A stretch of DNA of 64,000 nucleotides from Luteimonas marina (GTDB taxonomy: Bacteria > Pseudomonadota > Gammaproteobacteria > Xanthomonadales > Xanthomonadaceae): contig NZ_VOHK01000004.1 in the NCBI RefSeq assembly GCF_007859325.1, forward strand, positions 1-64,000. The letters are read 5' to 3'. Position 1 is the stretch's first letter, and every line of letters begins with the position of its first letter. The notes under the pieces were generated by a model. The model did not search any database. It was not told the DNA's origin and saw only the letters and a list, made by a program, of their open reading frames with translations. Position numbers and translations under genes: made by a program. Positions 20,309-29,949 of this stretch are shown here, piece after piece.

Positions 20309-20327
20309 TTAGTAGTAATACTACTAA
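20309..20327 (-). promoter_or_regulatory. LexA box (Xanthomonas type) at lexA
   Basis: TTAGTAGTAATACTACTAA is a perfect palindrome matching the operator known for LexA of Xanthomonas, which differs from the E. coli CTG-N10-CAG box. It ends two bases before the lexA start codon, so a bound repressor would cover the start region itself. Confidence 0.95.
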
Positions 20328-20376
20328 CTTCGTCGGCGCGCAAGCGGATTCGCGACCGCGCCTGCCCCGACGCCGA

Positions 20377-20904
20377 TCAGGCCCCCGCGGAATCCCCTGA
20401 AGCGGCCGGCAGTTCCCCGATGCCGCCCAGCGCGGCGGCCACCGTCTGCCGGCGCACGGCGTCGCGGTCGCCGTCGAAGTGGAACACCGCCGCGCGCGCG
20501 TAGCCCCCGCGGCGCTTCCACGCCACCCATACCGTGCCGACCGGTTTGTCCTCGCTGCCGCCGCCGGGACCGGCGATGCCGGTGACCGCCACCGCGATGC
20601 TGGCGCCCGAGTGCACCAGCGCGCCGGACACCATCTCGATCGCCGTTTCGCGGCTGACCGCGCCGTGCGTTTCCAGCGTCTGCGGCTGCACGCCGAGCAT
20701 GGCCTGCTTGGCCTCGTAGCTGTACACGACCATGCCGCAGTCGAACCAGTCCGAGGAGCCGGCGACGTCGGTGACGGTCTTGGCAATCCAGCCGCCGGTG
20801 CAGCTTTCGGCGGTCACCAGCATGTGGTGCGAGGCGCGCAGGCGCGCGCCGGTTTCGGTCGCCAGGCGATGCAGGTCGTCGTCGGTCGGGATCACGGTGG
20901 ACAT
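20377..20904 (-). CDS. pncC: CinA C-terminal-type nicotinamide-nucleotide amidohydrolase
   Basis: The 175-residue protein is a stand-alone CinA C-terminal (PncC) domain: MLVTAESCTGGWIAKTVTDVAGSS, YSYEAKQAMLGV, GAVSRETAIEMVSGAL and AVTGIAGPGGGSEDKPVGTVW. It deamidates nicotinamide mononucleotide to nicotinic acid mononucleotide in the pyridine nucleotide cycle. It lies upstream of lexA on the same strand, as in related genomes. The name cinA is also used for this short form. Confidence 0.95.
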   Translation of the reverse strand: MSTVIPTDDDLHRLATETGARLRASHHMLVTAESCTGGWIAKTVTDVAGSSDWFDCGMVVYSYEAKQAMLGVQPQTLETHGAVSRETAIEMVSGALVHSGASIAVAVTGIAGPGGGSEDKPVGTVWVAWKRRGGYARAAVFHFDGDRDAVRRQTVAAALGGIGELPAASGDSAGA

Positions 20905-21021
20905 GGCGGCACGCTGGGGGCGGGCCGTCCTTTTTAACCCAATCCGGCCACGGTCGCCGGCGAGCAGGCGAAAAAAGGCCCGCGCATCCGTGGACGCGCG
21001 GGCCGGAGACGCGGGGCCTGC

Positions 21022-23682
21022 TCAGTAGCGGACGCGGAAGGTCACGCCGTACATCCGCGGGGCAGCCGGGAAGGCATTGAAGGTGTTGAGCGGATTGCCC
21101 GGATCCGGGAACAGCGCCTGCAGCGGGCCGTCGAAGCCGACCTGCACGTAGTCGGTGTCGGTGAGGTTGGTGCTCCACAGCTCCACCATCCAGCGGTTGT
21201 CGCTGGCGCCGAAGCCGAAGCGGGCGTTGACCACCGTGTAGGACGACTGCGCCTTCTCGACGTCGAGGTCGGAGCCGGTGTTGTAGTCGCCCATGTACTT
21301 CGCGCCGACGTTGAAGCGGCCGATCAGGCTGTTGCTGAAGTCCCATTCGTAGGTCACGGCCATCGAGCCCGACCACTCGGGCGCGAACGGCATGGTCGCG
21401 CCCGGCAGCTTGTACAGCGCGCCCGACGTGCTCAGCGGAGTACGCTCGATGAAGTCGCCGCCCGGGATGTCGTCGCCGAACTTGGTGTCGGCGTACATCA
21501 GGCCGCCCTGCAGCATCAGCCCCGGCACCGCCTGCGGCTGCCACAGGATCTCGGCGTCGAGGCCCTTCGAGGTCACCTTCGGGATCGAACGCACCACGAA
21601 GCTGGTGCCGAGGAAGCTGTTGAGCTGGAAGTCCTCGTACTCCTGGTGGAACAGCGTCGCGTTCAGCAGCAGCGAGCCGCCGGCCCAGGTGGTCTTGGCG
21701 CCGAGCTCGTAGCTGTCGACGAACTCGCCGGGGAACGAGGTGTCGGCGACCGGGGTGATGCCGGCGCCGCTGGCCGAATTGCCGTCGGCCGATTGCACGC
21801 GGTCGAGGTTGAAGCCGCCGCCCTTGTAGCCGCGCGCCGCCGACGCGTAGGTCATGACGTTCTCGTTCCAGCGGTAGGCCGCCTTCAGCGTGCCCGACCA
21901 CTCCTTCTCCTCGCTTTCCTGGAACGTCGAGCGGCCGTTGTGCAGCGCATTGGCCCAGGGCAGGCACATGTAGCCTGCGATCTGCGGGCCTGCCGAGGCC
22001 ATGACCGCGTTCTGCACCGCCGCCGGCAGGCCGGCGAAGGCCGTGCTGCGCGAGGCCAGCGCCGCGCGCAGGCGGGCATAGCGGTTCGGGTTGAGCGGGT
22101 TCTGGTCGGTCAGCGCGCCGGTGCAGGCCAGGCTGCCGTTGGGATTGCTGTAGCTCGAGCTGAGCTCCTTTTCCTCGCGCGTGTAGCGCAGGCCCAGGGT
22201 CAGGTCGAGCGCGTCGGTCGCGTGCCAGGTGTTGTTGGTGAACAGCGCCAGGCTCTTCGCGTTCTGCTGGTAGCGGTCGAGCGCGCCGAGCCCGCTGAAG
22301 CCGGCACCGTAGGTCGTGCCGCCGACCTGCGACAGGAACGCCGCCGGCGGGATGTTCAGCGGGTTGTCGAGCGGGATGCCGGAGGCGGCCAGGCTCTGCC
22401 CGACCAGCTGGTACACCAGGGTCGACACGTAGGGCTCGTAGTGGGCGCCGACGCGGTAGCTTTCGTTGCGCGCGAGGTCCTCGTCGGAATAGAACACGCC
22501 GACCATCCAGTCGAGCCGGTCGGTGGCGCCGGTCAGGCGGAACTCCTGGCTGAAGGTCTCGAAGCCGGTGAACGACTCGTCCTCGCTGGCGTTGCGGTAG
22601 ATCAGGTCGGCGGTGCTGAAGTCGTAGTCGAGGCCGTTGATCGCCTGCCAGTCGCGCGAGGCGGTGATCGAGGTCAGGGTGGCGCCGCCGAGCGCGTCCA
22701 TGTCCCAGTTGATCTCGGCCGAAACGCCCTTGTCCTTGATGTCCTGGGTGGTCGGGCGGTTGCTGTAGGCGACGCGATCGAACGGATCGTCGCCCGGCGC
22801 CGCCACCGCCTGGCCGCCGGCCAGCACGTTGAGGATCGCCGCGGTCGCGCCGACCGTGGTCTGCACCGCGGTGCAGCAGTTCTCCTCGCGGCTGGTGTAG
22901 TCGGCCGACAGCAGGATCTCGAAATTCTCGCTGGGCTCGAACAGCAGCTTGCCGCGGACGGTATGGAAGTTCTGGTCGTAGTCCTCGTCCTCCACGCGCG
23001 GGCCGTTGCCGGTGACCACCTCCATCCAGCCGTCGCGCTTGCGCTTGGCGGCGAAGAGGCTGAAGGCGGCGCTGTCGCTGAAGCTGTCGTTGTAGCTGCC
23101 GGACACACCGAGCGCGCCGTAGTTGCCGGCGGTGACCTCGGCCTCGGCGCTCTGGGTATAGCTCGGGCGACGGGTGATGACGTTGATGACGCCGGCCGAG
23201 GTGTTCTTGCCGAACACCGTGCCCTGCGGCCCCTTCAGCACCTCGATGCGCTCGATCTGGCCGAGGTCGCCGAAGCCGACGCTGTTGCGCGGCCGGTAGA
23301 CCCCGTCGATGACCACGCCCACCGACGACTCCAGGCCGACGTTGTCGCCGACCGTGCCGATGCCGCGGATGCGCGCGGTGGTGATCGCGTCGTTCTGGGT
23401 GCTGGTCACGGTCAGGCCGGGCACCAGGATCTGCATGTCCTTGATGTCGCGGACGCCGGTGTCCTGGATCAGCCGCTCATCGAGCGCGGTGACCGAGATC
23501 GGCACGTCCTGCATCGCTTCCTCGCGCTTCTGCGCGGTGACGGTCAGGGTGGCGAGCGTGCGGGTTTCCTCGGCGTCATCGCCCGAAGGCGCGTCCTGCG
23601 CGTGGGCGGACATCGCCAGACCCGCGAGTGCGGCGAAAACGGCGGTTGCGAGCAGCGTGCGTTGCGGTTGGCTTGCGGCCAT
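21022..23682 (-). CDS. TonB-dependent outer-membrane receptor
   Basis: The 886-residue protein has a signal peptide (ending AMSAHA), a TonB-box-like TLATLTVTAQKREE, a plug domain (ALDERLIQDTGVRDIKDMQ, IRGIGTVGDN, VVIDGVYRPRN, IEVLKGPQGTVFGKNTSAGVINVITRRP) and a 22-strand barrel ending in FRVRY. The plug resembles receptors of the group that often import plant or carbohydrate-derived compounds; the substrate is unknown. ATG 23682 has CAGGGGGA upstream. It is inserted between cinA and mutS, divergent from mutS. A direct repeat upstream (23817-23832) may be an operator. Confidence 0.95.
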   Translation of the reverse strand: MAASQPQRTLLATAVFAALAGLAMSAHAQDAPSGDDAEETRTLATLTVTAQKREEAMQDVPISVTALDERLIQDTGVRDIKDMQILVPGLTVTSTQNDAITTARIRGIGTVGDNVGLESSVGVVIDGVYRPRNSVGFGDLGQIERIEVLKGPQGTVFGKNTSAGVINVITRRPSYTQSAEAEVTAGNYGALGVSGSYNDSFSDSAAFSLFAAKRKRDGWMEVVTGNGPRVEDEDYDQNFHTVRGKLLFEPSENFEILLSADYTSREENCCTAVQTTVGATAAILNVLAGGQAVAAPGDDPFDRVAYSNRPTTQDIKDKGVSAEINWDMDALGGATLTSITASRDWQAINGLDYDFSTADLIYRNASEDESFTGFETFSQEFRLTGATDRLDWMVGVFYSDEDLARNESYRVGAHYEPYVSTLVYQLVGQSLAASGIPLDNPLNIPPAAFLSQVGGTTYGAGFSGLGALDRYQQNAKSLALFTNNTWHATDALDLTLGLRYTREEKELSSSYSNPNGSLACTGALTDQNPLNPNRYARLRAALASRSTAFAGLPAAVQNAVMASAGPQIAGYMCLPWANALHNGRSTFQESEEKEWSGTLKAAYRWNENVMTYASAARGYKGGGFNLDRVQSADGNSASGAGITPVADTSFPGEFVDSYELGAKTTWAGGSLLLNATLFHQEYEDFQLNSFLGTSFVVRSIPKVTSKGLDAEILWQPQAVPGLMLQGGLMYADTKFGDDIPGGDFIERTPLSTSGALYKLPGATMPFAPEWSGSMAVTYEWDFSNSLIGRFNVGAKYMGDYNTGSDLDVEKAQSSYTVVNARFGFGASDNRWMVELWSTNLTDTDYVQVGFDGPLQALFPDPGNPLNTFNAFPAAPRMYGVTFRVRY

Positions 23683-23816
23683 GGCGTCCCCCTGAACCGA
23701 GTGGAAAGTGGAAATCGAAGAAGTCCCTGCGAAACCCGCGATCGCCGTGGCGACCATGGGCCCGCGTTGCTTGCATGCCGGTCCTGCGTGGGGGACGGGA
23801 CGGCTGCTCGGTGAAT

Positions 23817-23832
23817 CACTGTTTTACACTGT
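23817..23832. promoter_or_regulatory. Direct repeat CACTGT-N4-CACTGT between the TonB receptor gene and mutS
   Basis: Two CACTGT hexamers are spaced 10 bases apart, about one helical turn, inside an AT-rich patch in the divergent intergenic region. On the minus strand they overlap a possible extended -10 (TGTAAAA) preceded by TTAGCT at 16 bases. They are plausible half-sites for a regulator of the receptor gene; the regulator is unknown. Confidence 0.4.
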
Positions 23833-23944
23833 GGCAACGAAAAGCTAACACAGTTCCATGCGCTTGCGCATGTCCCCGGAGATGGCGTCCGCGGCATCCG
23901 GTCCGGCCTCAGGCAAACTGTGCGCCCGCCGCCACCGTGCCGCC

Positions 23945-26527
23945 ATGTCGTCGCCCAGCCATACCCCGCTCATGAAGCAATTCTTCGCCGCCAAGGCGGA
24001 GCATCCCGACGTCCTGCTGTTCTTCCGGATGGGCGACTTCTACGAGCTGTTCTACGATGACGCGCGCAAGGCGGCGAAGCTGCTCGACATCACCCTGACC
24101 CAGCGCGGCGCATCGGCCGGGCAGCCGATCCCGATGGCCGGGGTGCCGCACCATTCGGCCGAGGGCTACCTGGCTCGGCTGGTGGCGCTGGGCGAGTCGG
24201 TGGCGATCTGCGAGCAGATCGGCGATCCGGCGCTGGCCAAGGGTCTGGTCGAACGCAAGGTGGTACGGATCGTCACCCCGGGCACGGTGACCGACGAGGC
24301 CCTGCTCAACGAGCGCCGCGACACGCTGCTGCTGGCCGTCGCGCGCGGCAAGGCCGGCTACGGCCTGGCCTGGGCGGATCTCGCCGGCGGCCGCTTCCTG
24401 GTCAACGAGGTGGCGGGCGACGAGCAGCTGGAAGCCGAGCTCTCGCGCCTGGAGCCGGCCGAGGTGCTGCTCCCGGACGAGGACGGCTGGCCGGCCGCGG
24501 CGCTCGAACGCAGCGGCCTGCGCCGGCGCGCGCCGTGGCTGTTCGACCCCGACTCGGGGCGCCGCCAGCTGCTGCAGTTCTTCGGGCTGCACGACCTGAC
24601 CGGCTTCGGCATCGAGGACCGGCCGCTGGCGATCGCCGCCGCGGGCGCCCTGCTCGGCTACGTCGAGGAGACGCAGAAGCAGCGCCTGCCGCACCTGACC
24701 TCGATCGCGGTGGAGAGCGGCGACGGCGCGATCGCGATGAATGCCGCCACCCGCCGCCACCTCGAACTCGACACCCGCGTCGACGGCGACACCCGCCACA
24801 CCCTGCTCGGCGTGCTCGACGCCACCGTCTCGCCGATGGGCGGGCGCCTGCTGCGGCGCTGGCTGCACCGGCCGCTGCGCGAGCGCGACACCGTCGCGAT
24901 GCGCCACGACGCAGTGGCGACGCTGATTGGCGGCCGCGGCGACGAGGCGCTGCGCGAACGCTTCCGCGCGCTCGGCGACCTCGAACGCATCCTCTCGCGC
25001 ATCGCGCTGCGCTCGGCGCGGCCGCGCGATCTGTCGACGCTGCGCGACGGCCTGGCGATGCTGCCGGGACTGCGCGACGTGCTGGCGCCGCTGGATTCGC
25101 CGCGCCTGCGCGAACTGTCCGAGGCGCTCGGCGAACACGCCGCCGAAGCCGCGCTGCTGTCCGAGGCGCTGGTCGAGCAACCGGCGGTGCTGGCACGCGA
25201 CGGCGGCGTCTTCGCCGACGGTTACGACGCCGAGCTCGATGAACTGCGCCAGCTCAGCAGCAACGCCGACCGCTTCCTCGTCGACCTCGAAGCGCGCGAG
25301 AAGGAAGCGACCGGCATCCCGACGCTGAAGGTCGGCTACAACCGCGTCCACGGCTACTTCATCGAGATCAGCAAAGGGCAGTCGGCGAAGGCGCCGGCGC
25401 ACTACACGCGGCGGCAGACGCTGACCGGTGCCGAGCGCTACATCACCGAGGAACTCAAGCAGTTCGAGGACAAGGTGCTGTCGGCGCGCGAACGCGCCCT
25501 CGCCCGCGAGCGCCTGCTGTACGAACACCTGCTCGACGCGCTCAACGCGCGGCTCGAGCCGCTCCGGCAGTGCGCCGCCGCGCTCAGCGAACTCGACGTG
25601 CTGGCCGCGTTCGCCGAGCGCGCGCAGGCGCTGGACTGGGCGCGCCCTGTCCTTTCGCCGGAACCGGGCATCCGCATCGAACGCGGCCGCCACCCGGTGG
25701 TGGAAGCGGTGCGCGACGAGCCGTTCGAGCCCAACGACCTCGTGCTCGGCGACGACCGCCGCATGCTGGTCATCACCGGCCCGAACATGGGCGGCAAGAG
25801 CACCTACATGCGCCAGAACGCGCTGATCGTGCTGCTCGCCCACATCGGCAGCTTCGTGCCCGCGGCAAAGGCGCGGATCGGCCCGATCGACCGCATCCTC
25901 ACCCGCATCGGCGCCGGCGACGACCTCGCCAGGGGCCAGTCGACCTTCATGGTCGAGATGGCCGAGACCAGCTACATCCTGCACCACGCCAGCGAACAGT
26001 CGCTGGTGCTGATGGACGAGATCGGCCGCGGCACCTCGACCTACGACGGCCTCGCCCTGGCCGAGGCCAGCGCCCGGCACCTGGCGGCGAACAACCGCAG
26101 CTACACCCTGTTCGCGACCCACTATTTCGAACTGACCGCGCTCGCCGAACCCGGCAGCGGCATCGCCAACGTGCACCTGGACGCGGTCGAGCACCACGAC
26201 GGCCACGGCGGCGAGACGCTGGTGTTCATGCACGCGGTGAAGGACGGCCCGGCGAACCGCAGCTTCGGCCTGCAGGTCGCCGCGCTGGCGGGCCTGCCCA
26301 AGGCGGTGATCCGCGACGCGCGCGGCCGCCTGGCCGAACTCGAACAACGCAGCCACGACGGTGCCGCGACGGCGCCGATGTCGGCCGAGCGCATCGACCA
26401 GCCGCAGCAGTTCGGCCTGTTCGCGACCTCGTCGGCGGCGCTGGAGGCGCTGGCCTCGATCGATCCGGACGAACTCACGCCGAAGCAGGCGCTGGAGGCG
26501 CTGTACCGGCTGAAGGCGCTGTCCTGA
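23945..26527 (+). CDS. mutS: DNA mismatch repair protein MutS
   Basis: The 860-residue MutS has the mismatch-binding Phe-x-Glu motif in [15 protein letters not shown] near the start, the core/lever domains, Walker A GPNMGGKS at residues 612-619, [16 protein letters not shown] and [11 protein letters not shown]. The C-terminal segment ends in the usual small helical region ([15 protein letters not shown]). It recognises mispairs and recruits MutL. ATG 23945 ([13 protein letters not shown]) fits the family; an in-frame ATG at 23858 would add 29 non-conserved residues. No strong ribosome-binding site is visible. Confidence 0.98.
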   Translation: MSSPSHTPLMKQFFAAKAEHPDVLLFFRMGDFYELFYDDARKAAKLLDITLTQRGASAGQPIPMAGVPHHSAEGYLARLVALGESVAICEQIGDPALAKGLVERKVVRIVTPGTVTDEALLNERRDTLLLAVARGKAGYGLAWADLAGGRFLVNEVAGDEQLEAELSRLEPAEVLLPDEDGWPAAALERSGLRRRAPWLFDPDSGRRQLLQFFGLHDLTGFGIEDRPLAIAAAGALLGYVEETQKQRLPHLTSIAVESGDGAIAMNAATRRHLELDTRVDGDTRHTLLGVLDATVSPMGGRLLRRWLHRPLRERDTVAMRHDAVATLIGGRGDEALRERFRALGDLERILSRIALRSARPRDLSTLRDGLAMLPGLRDVLAPLDSPRLRELSEALGEHAAEAALLSEALVEQPAVLARDGGVFADGYDAELDELRQLSSNADRFLVDLEAREKEATGIPTLKVGYNRVHGYFIEISKGQSAKAPAHYTRRQTLTGAERYITEELKQFEDKVLSARERALARERLLYEHLLDALNARLEPLRQCAAALSELDVLAAFAERAQALDWARPVLSPEPGIRIERGRHPVVEAVRDEPFEPNDLVLGDDRRMLVITGPNMGGKSTYMRQNALIVLLAHIGSFVPAAKARIGPIDRILTRIGAGDDLARGQSTFMVEMAETSYILHHASEQSLVLMDEIGRGTSTYDGLALAEASARHLAANNRSYTLFATHYFELTALAEPGSGIANVHLDAVEHHDGHGGETLVFMHAVKDGPANRSFGLQVAALAGLPKAVIRDARGRLAELEQRSHDGAATAPMSAERIDQPQQFGLFATSSAALEALASIDPDELTPKQALEALYRLKALS

Positions 26528-26574
26528 GCGCGAACCCCGTCTAGACTTGCGCCAACGACAGACGGGGGCCGTGC

Positions 26575-29500
26575 ATGGAGTTCTTTGTCTTCGCCGTCGG
26601 CGCGATCGCCGGGGCGTTGGGAATGCTTGCGTGGTCGCGGGGCCGGCGCACCGGTGAATCCGTGCCCGCGCCCGCGGTCGCGGCCGGGAACGCGGCCGGC
26701 GAGGATGCCGCGCCCGTGGACCAAGGCTCCCACGAGGACCGGCTGCAGGCCCTCAAGCGCGAAATCGAGGGCAACGACGACGCCATCCAGCGCCCCGCCG
26801 ACCTGCTCCAGCGCCAGGCGTTCAACGACGGCGTGGCCCTGCTCGCCGGCGAGGCCTTCAGCGCCGGACGCGTGCTCGAATGCCTGACCAGCCAGGGCTA
26901 CGTGCTGCCGTCGATGGCGGGCGCGGCGCTGCGACGGCGCGGCGATGTCGATCCGCGCAAGGTCGCGGCGGCCGTGCCGCAGCTGGGCGCCTATGCGCTG
27001 CATTTCGTGCTCGAATACCTGCAGACGCTGCCGGACGCCGCCACACTGCCCGACGTGGCCATGGCCGCGCGCGAATGGTGGTGGGACTACGGTGGGTTCC
27101 GCGACGACTTCCGCCGCTACCTGCGTTGGGCATCCACGGTACCCGCGGGCGACGCGCAGCCCGTGGCTCCCGCGCAGGCGGACGAGGCGCAGCTCGGGGA
27201 ACTGAAGACCACGCTCGAGCGTTTCCGGGAACCGGTGCTGCAGCCGTCGATCGCCGTGGTCGCGTCCGCGCTCGCCGCGCACCGCGAGCGCCGCGTGCTG
27301 GGCGGCATCGGCCGGCTTGGCCTGCGGGCGTCGCCGTCGCCACGGTTCGGGTACGACGCACTGCACGACGCGGTCGACGAACTGCACGGCTTGCTCGATG
27401 CGCCGGCGCCGCGCCCGCTGCTGCTGGTCGGCGAGCCGGGCGTGGGCAAGTCCACCCTGCTCGACCTGCTGTGCACGCGGCTGCACGACGAAGGCTGGCT
27501 GCTGTTCGAGGCCTCCGCCGCGGACGTGCTCGCCGGCCAGAAGTACATCGGCGAACTGGAGGGCCGCCTGCGCGAGATGCTCGCCGTGCTGCATCGCCGG
27601 CAGGCGCTGTGGCGCGTGCCGGACTTCTTCGACCTGCTGCACAAGGGCAGCCATTCGAACGATCCGCGCGGCATCCTCGACCTCGTGCTGCCCGCGATCG
27701 AGCGCGGCGAACTGCTGCTGGTCGGCGAGATCACGCCGCAGCAGCACGCGAAGCTGCTGCTGGCGCGCCCGGGGGCGGCGCGCCTGTTCGATGCGCACGC
27801 GCTGGCGCCGGCCGACGGCGCGGCGCTGGCCGACGTCGCCGCCCAGTGGGCGCGCGCCGCCGCCGGACGCTGCGGTCGCGACGTGGTCGACGCCGGCACG
27901 CTGTCGGAAGCGCTGCGGATCGCCGCGCAGTACTTCCCCGACCAGCACGAACCCGGGCGCAGCCTGCGCCTGCTCGACGACACGCTGTCGCTCGCGCTGC
28001 AGCAGGAACCACCGGCGCTGCCGATCGACGGCAACGCGCTGCTGGTCGCGGTGGGCCAGCGCAGCGGCATGCCGATGGAAGTCATCGACCAGCGCCAGCG
28101 CCTGCCGCTCGACCGCCTGCGCGAAGTGTTCCGCAAGCGCGTGGTCGGGCAGGACGAAGCCGTCGAATGTCTCGTCGACCGCATCGCGATGCTCAAGGCC
28201 GGGCTGACCGACAGCCGCCGCCCGATCGGCGTGTTCCTGTTCGCCGGTCCCACCGGCACCGGCAAGACCGAACTGGCGAAGGCGCTGGGCGAGCTGCTGT
28301 TCGGCAGCGACGAACGGCTGCTGCGGCTCGACATGAGCGAGTACCAGGCGCCCGATTCGGCCTGGCGCCTGATCGCCGGCGGGCGCACCGAGGACGGCGC
28401 GCGTTCGCTGGTCTCGCGCATCCGCGAACAGCCGTTCTCGGTGGTGCTGCTCGACGAGTTCGAGAAGGCGCACCCGAATGTCTGGGACCTGTTCCTGCAG
28501 GTGTTCGACGACGGCCGGCTCGGCGACCAGCACGGCAATACCGCGGACTTCCGCCACAGCATCATCATCCTCACCAGCAACGTCGGTTCGACCATTGCCC
28601 GTGGCGCCGGACCGGGCTTCACCGCCAGCGCCGGCGGCTATTCGCGCGGCGCGGTGGAGAAGGCGCTGTTCGAGACTTTCCGCCGCGAATTCATCAACCG
28701 GCTCGACCGCGTGGTGCTGTTCCGCCCGCTCGATCGCACGGCGATGCGCGGCATCCTGCACAAGGAACTGGCGCGCGCGCTGGAGCGCCGCGGACTGCGC
28801 AACCGCGACTGGGCGGTGGAATGGGAGCCGTCGGCGATCGAATTCCTGCTCGACCGCGGCTTCACCCCGGACCTGGGCGCACGACCGCTGCGTCGCGCGA
28901 TCGAGGACCACCTGCTGGCGCCGCTGGCGCGCAGCATCGTCGAACACCGCGCGCCGGAAGGCGGCCAGTTCCTGTTCGTGCGCGGCGCGGGCGACCGGCT
29001 CGACGTGGAGTTCATCGACCCCGATGCACCCGTCGGCGCCGAGGCCGCGTCCACCCCGCCCGCCTCCGCACCGGCCGACCTGCGCGCACTGCTGTATGCG
29101 GCGCAGGATGCCGAGATTCCGCTGGCCGCACTGGAAGGCCATGCCGAATCGCTGTCGGCGCGCATCGCTGACGACGCCTGGGCCGCCGCCCGCGACGCGG
29201 ATTTCGCGGCGATGAACGACGGCGCGTTCTGGTCGGACCCGGGCCGTTTTGCCGTGCTCGACCGCATCGAACGGCGCGACCGCGTCGAAAGCGCGCTCGA
29301 CGGCGCCGCGCGCATGCGCGAACGCCTGCGCGGCGGCGGCGACCGCACGCTGTCGGCGCGCCTGGCGCAACTGCTGTTCCTGCTGGAGATCGCAATCGAC
29401 GACCTCGCGCGCGGTTGCCCGCAGGACGCCGTCCTGTCGCTGTCCGCCAGCGACGGCGAACTCGCGCGCCACGCGGCCGACACCCGGCATTGGTGGCAGC

Positions 29501-29913
29501 GGCTGCTGGGCATGTACCTGGCCTGGGCCGAGCGCCGCGGCATGCAGGTCGAGATCGTCGAGCAGGACGCGAAACGCTGTCGCGCACGGTTGTCGATCTC
29601 CGGCTTCGGCGCCTTCCGCCTGCTTGGAGAGGAAGCCGGCCTGCACGTGCTGGAGTTCGACGACGGGCGCGGCGCGACGCAGCGCCTGTCGATGCAGGTC
29701 GCGGTGGAGCCGGCCAGTCCGGGCGGCGTGGCGACCGCGCTGCCGGCGACCGCAGCCACCCAGCCCATCTGCCGCCGCTATCGCGGCGAGCCGTCGCCGC
29801 TGGTGCGCGATACCCGCCGCGGATGGCGCAGCGGGCGGCTGGAGCGCGTGCTCGCGGGCGACTTCGACATCATGCAGCAGGCAAGCGTCCCGCCCCGGCG
29901 GGCGCTACAGTAG
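26575..29913 (+). CDS. Membrane-anchored Clp-type AAA+ ATPase fused to an RF2-like body without GGQ
   Basis: The 1112-residue protein has, in order: an N-terminal membrane segment (residues ~2-20); a helical region; a first AAA+ domain with Walker A GEPGVGKS (286-293) but no recognisable Walker B (PDFFDLLH at 349-356 occupies its place); and a second ClpA/B-type domain with Walker A GPTGTGKT (558-565) and intact VVLLDE (623-628), followed by a ClpB D2-small domain (GARPLRRAIEDHL). Residues ~885-1105 then resemble peptide-chain release factor 2: FWSDP (885), MYLAWAERRG (980-989) plus MQVEIVE, GLHVLEFDD (1022) at the stop-codon-reading region, and LVRDTRRGWRSGRLERVL (from 1076), matching the RF2 C-terminus. 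The GGQ peptidyl-hydrolysis domain and the SPF motif are absent. It may remodel ribosome-associated complexes at the membrane; this is inference. Confidence 0.88.
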   Translation: MEFFVFAVGAIAGALGMLAWSRGRRTGESVPAPAVAAGNAAGEDAAPVDQGSHEDRLQALKREIEGNDDAIQRPADLLQRQAFNDGVALLAGEAFSAGRVLECLTSQGYVLPSMAGAALRRRGDVDPRKVAAAVPQLGAYALHFVLEYLQTLPDAATLPDVAMAAREWWWDYGGFRDDFRRYLRWASTVPAGDAQPVAPAQADEAQLGELKTTLERFREPVLQPSIAVVASALAAHRERRVLGGIGRLGLRASPSPRFGYDALHDAVDELHGLLDAPAPRPLLLVGEPGVGKSTLLDLLCTRLHDEGWLLFEASAADVLAGQKYIGELEGRLREMLAVLHRRQALWRVPDFFDLLHKGSHSNDPRGILDLVLPAIERGELLLVGEITPQQHAKLLLARPGAARLFDAHALAPADGAALADVAAQWARAAAGRCGRDVVDAGTLSEALRIAAQYFPDQHEPGRSLRLLDDTLSLALQQEPPALPIDGNALLVAVGQRSGMPMEVIDQRQRLPLDRLREVFRKRVVGQDEAVECLVDRIAMLKAGLTDSRRPIGVFLFAGPTGTGKTELAKALGELLFGSDERLLRLDMSEYQAPDSAWRLIAGGRTEDGARSLVSRIREQPFSVVLLDEFEKAHPNVWDLFLQVFDDGRLGDQHGNTADFRHSIIILTSNVGSTIARGAGPGFTASAGGYSRGAVEKALFETFRREFINRLDRVVLFRPLDRTAMRGILHKELARALERRGLRNRDWAVEWEPSAIEFLLDRGFTPDLGARPLRRAIEDHLLAPLARSIVEHRAPEGGQFLFVRGAGDRLDVEFIDPDAPVGAEAASTPPASAPADLRALLYAAQDAEIPLAALEGHAESLSARIADDAWAAARDADFAAMNDGAFWSDPGRFAVLDRIERRDRVESALDGAARMRERLRGGGDRTLSARLAQLLFLLEIAIDDLARGCPQDAVLSLSASDGELARHAADTRHWWQRLLGMYLAWAERRGMQVEIVEQDAKRCRARLSISGFGAFRLLGEEAGLHVLEFDDGRGATQRLSMQVAVEPASPGGVATALPATAATQPICRRYRGEPSPLVRDTRRGWRSGRLERVLAGDFDIMQQASVPPRRALQ

Positions 29914-29949
29914 CCATCCGCTCCGCCACCACCGGAAAAGGGACACGCC

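Noticed and set aside
26122-29646. 1174-codon open frame on the minus strand opposite mutS and the AAA+ gene
   Set aside because: It spans two genes and their gap antisense, has Gln/Arg/Ala-rich composition and no recognisable domain; a typical GC-skew artefact.
29221-29910. Functional release factor activity in the AAA+ fusion
   Set aside because: The GGQ motif needed for peptidyl-tRNA hydrolysis and the SPF stop-codon motif are both missing, so only a release-factor-derived structural role is proposed.
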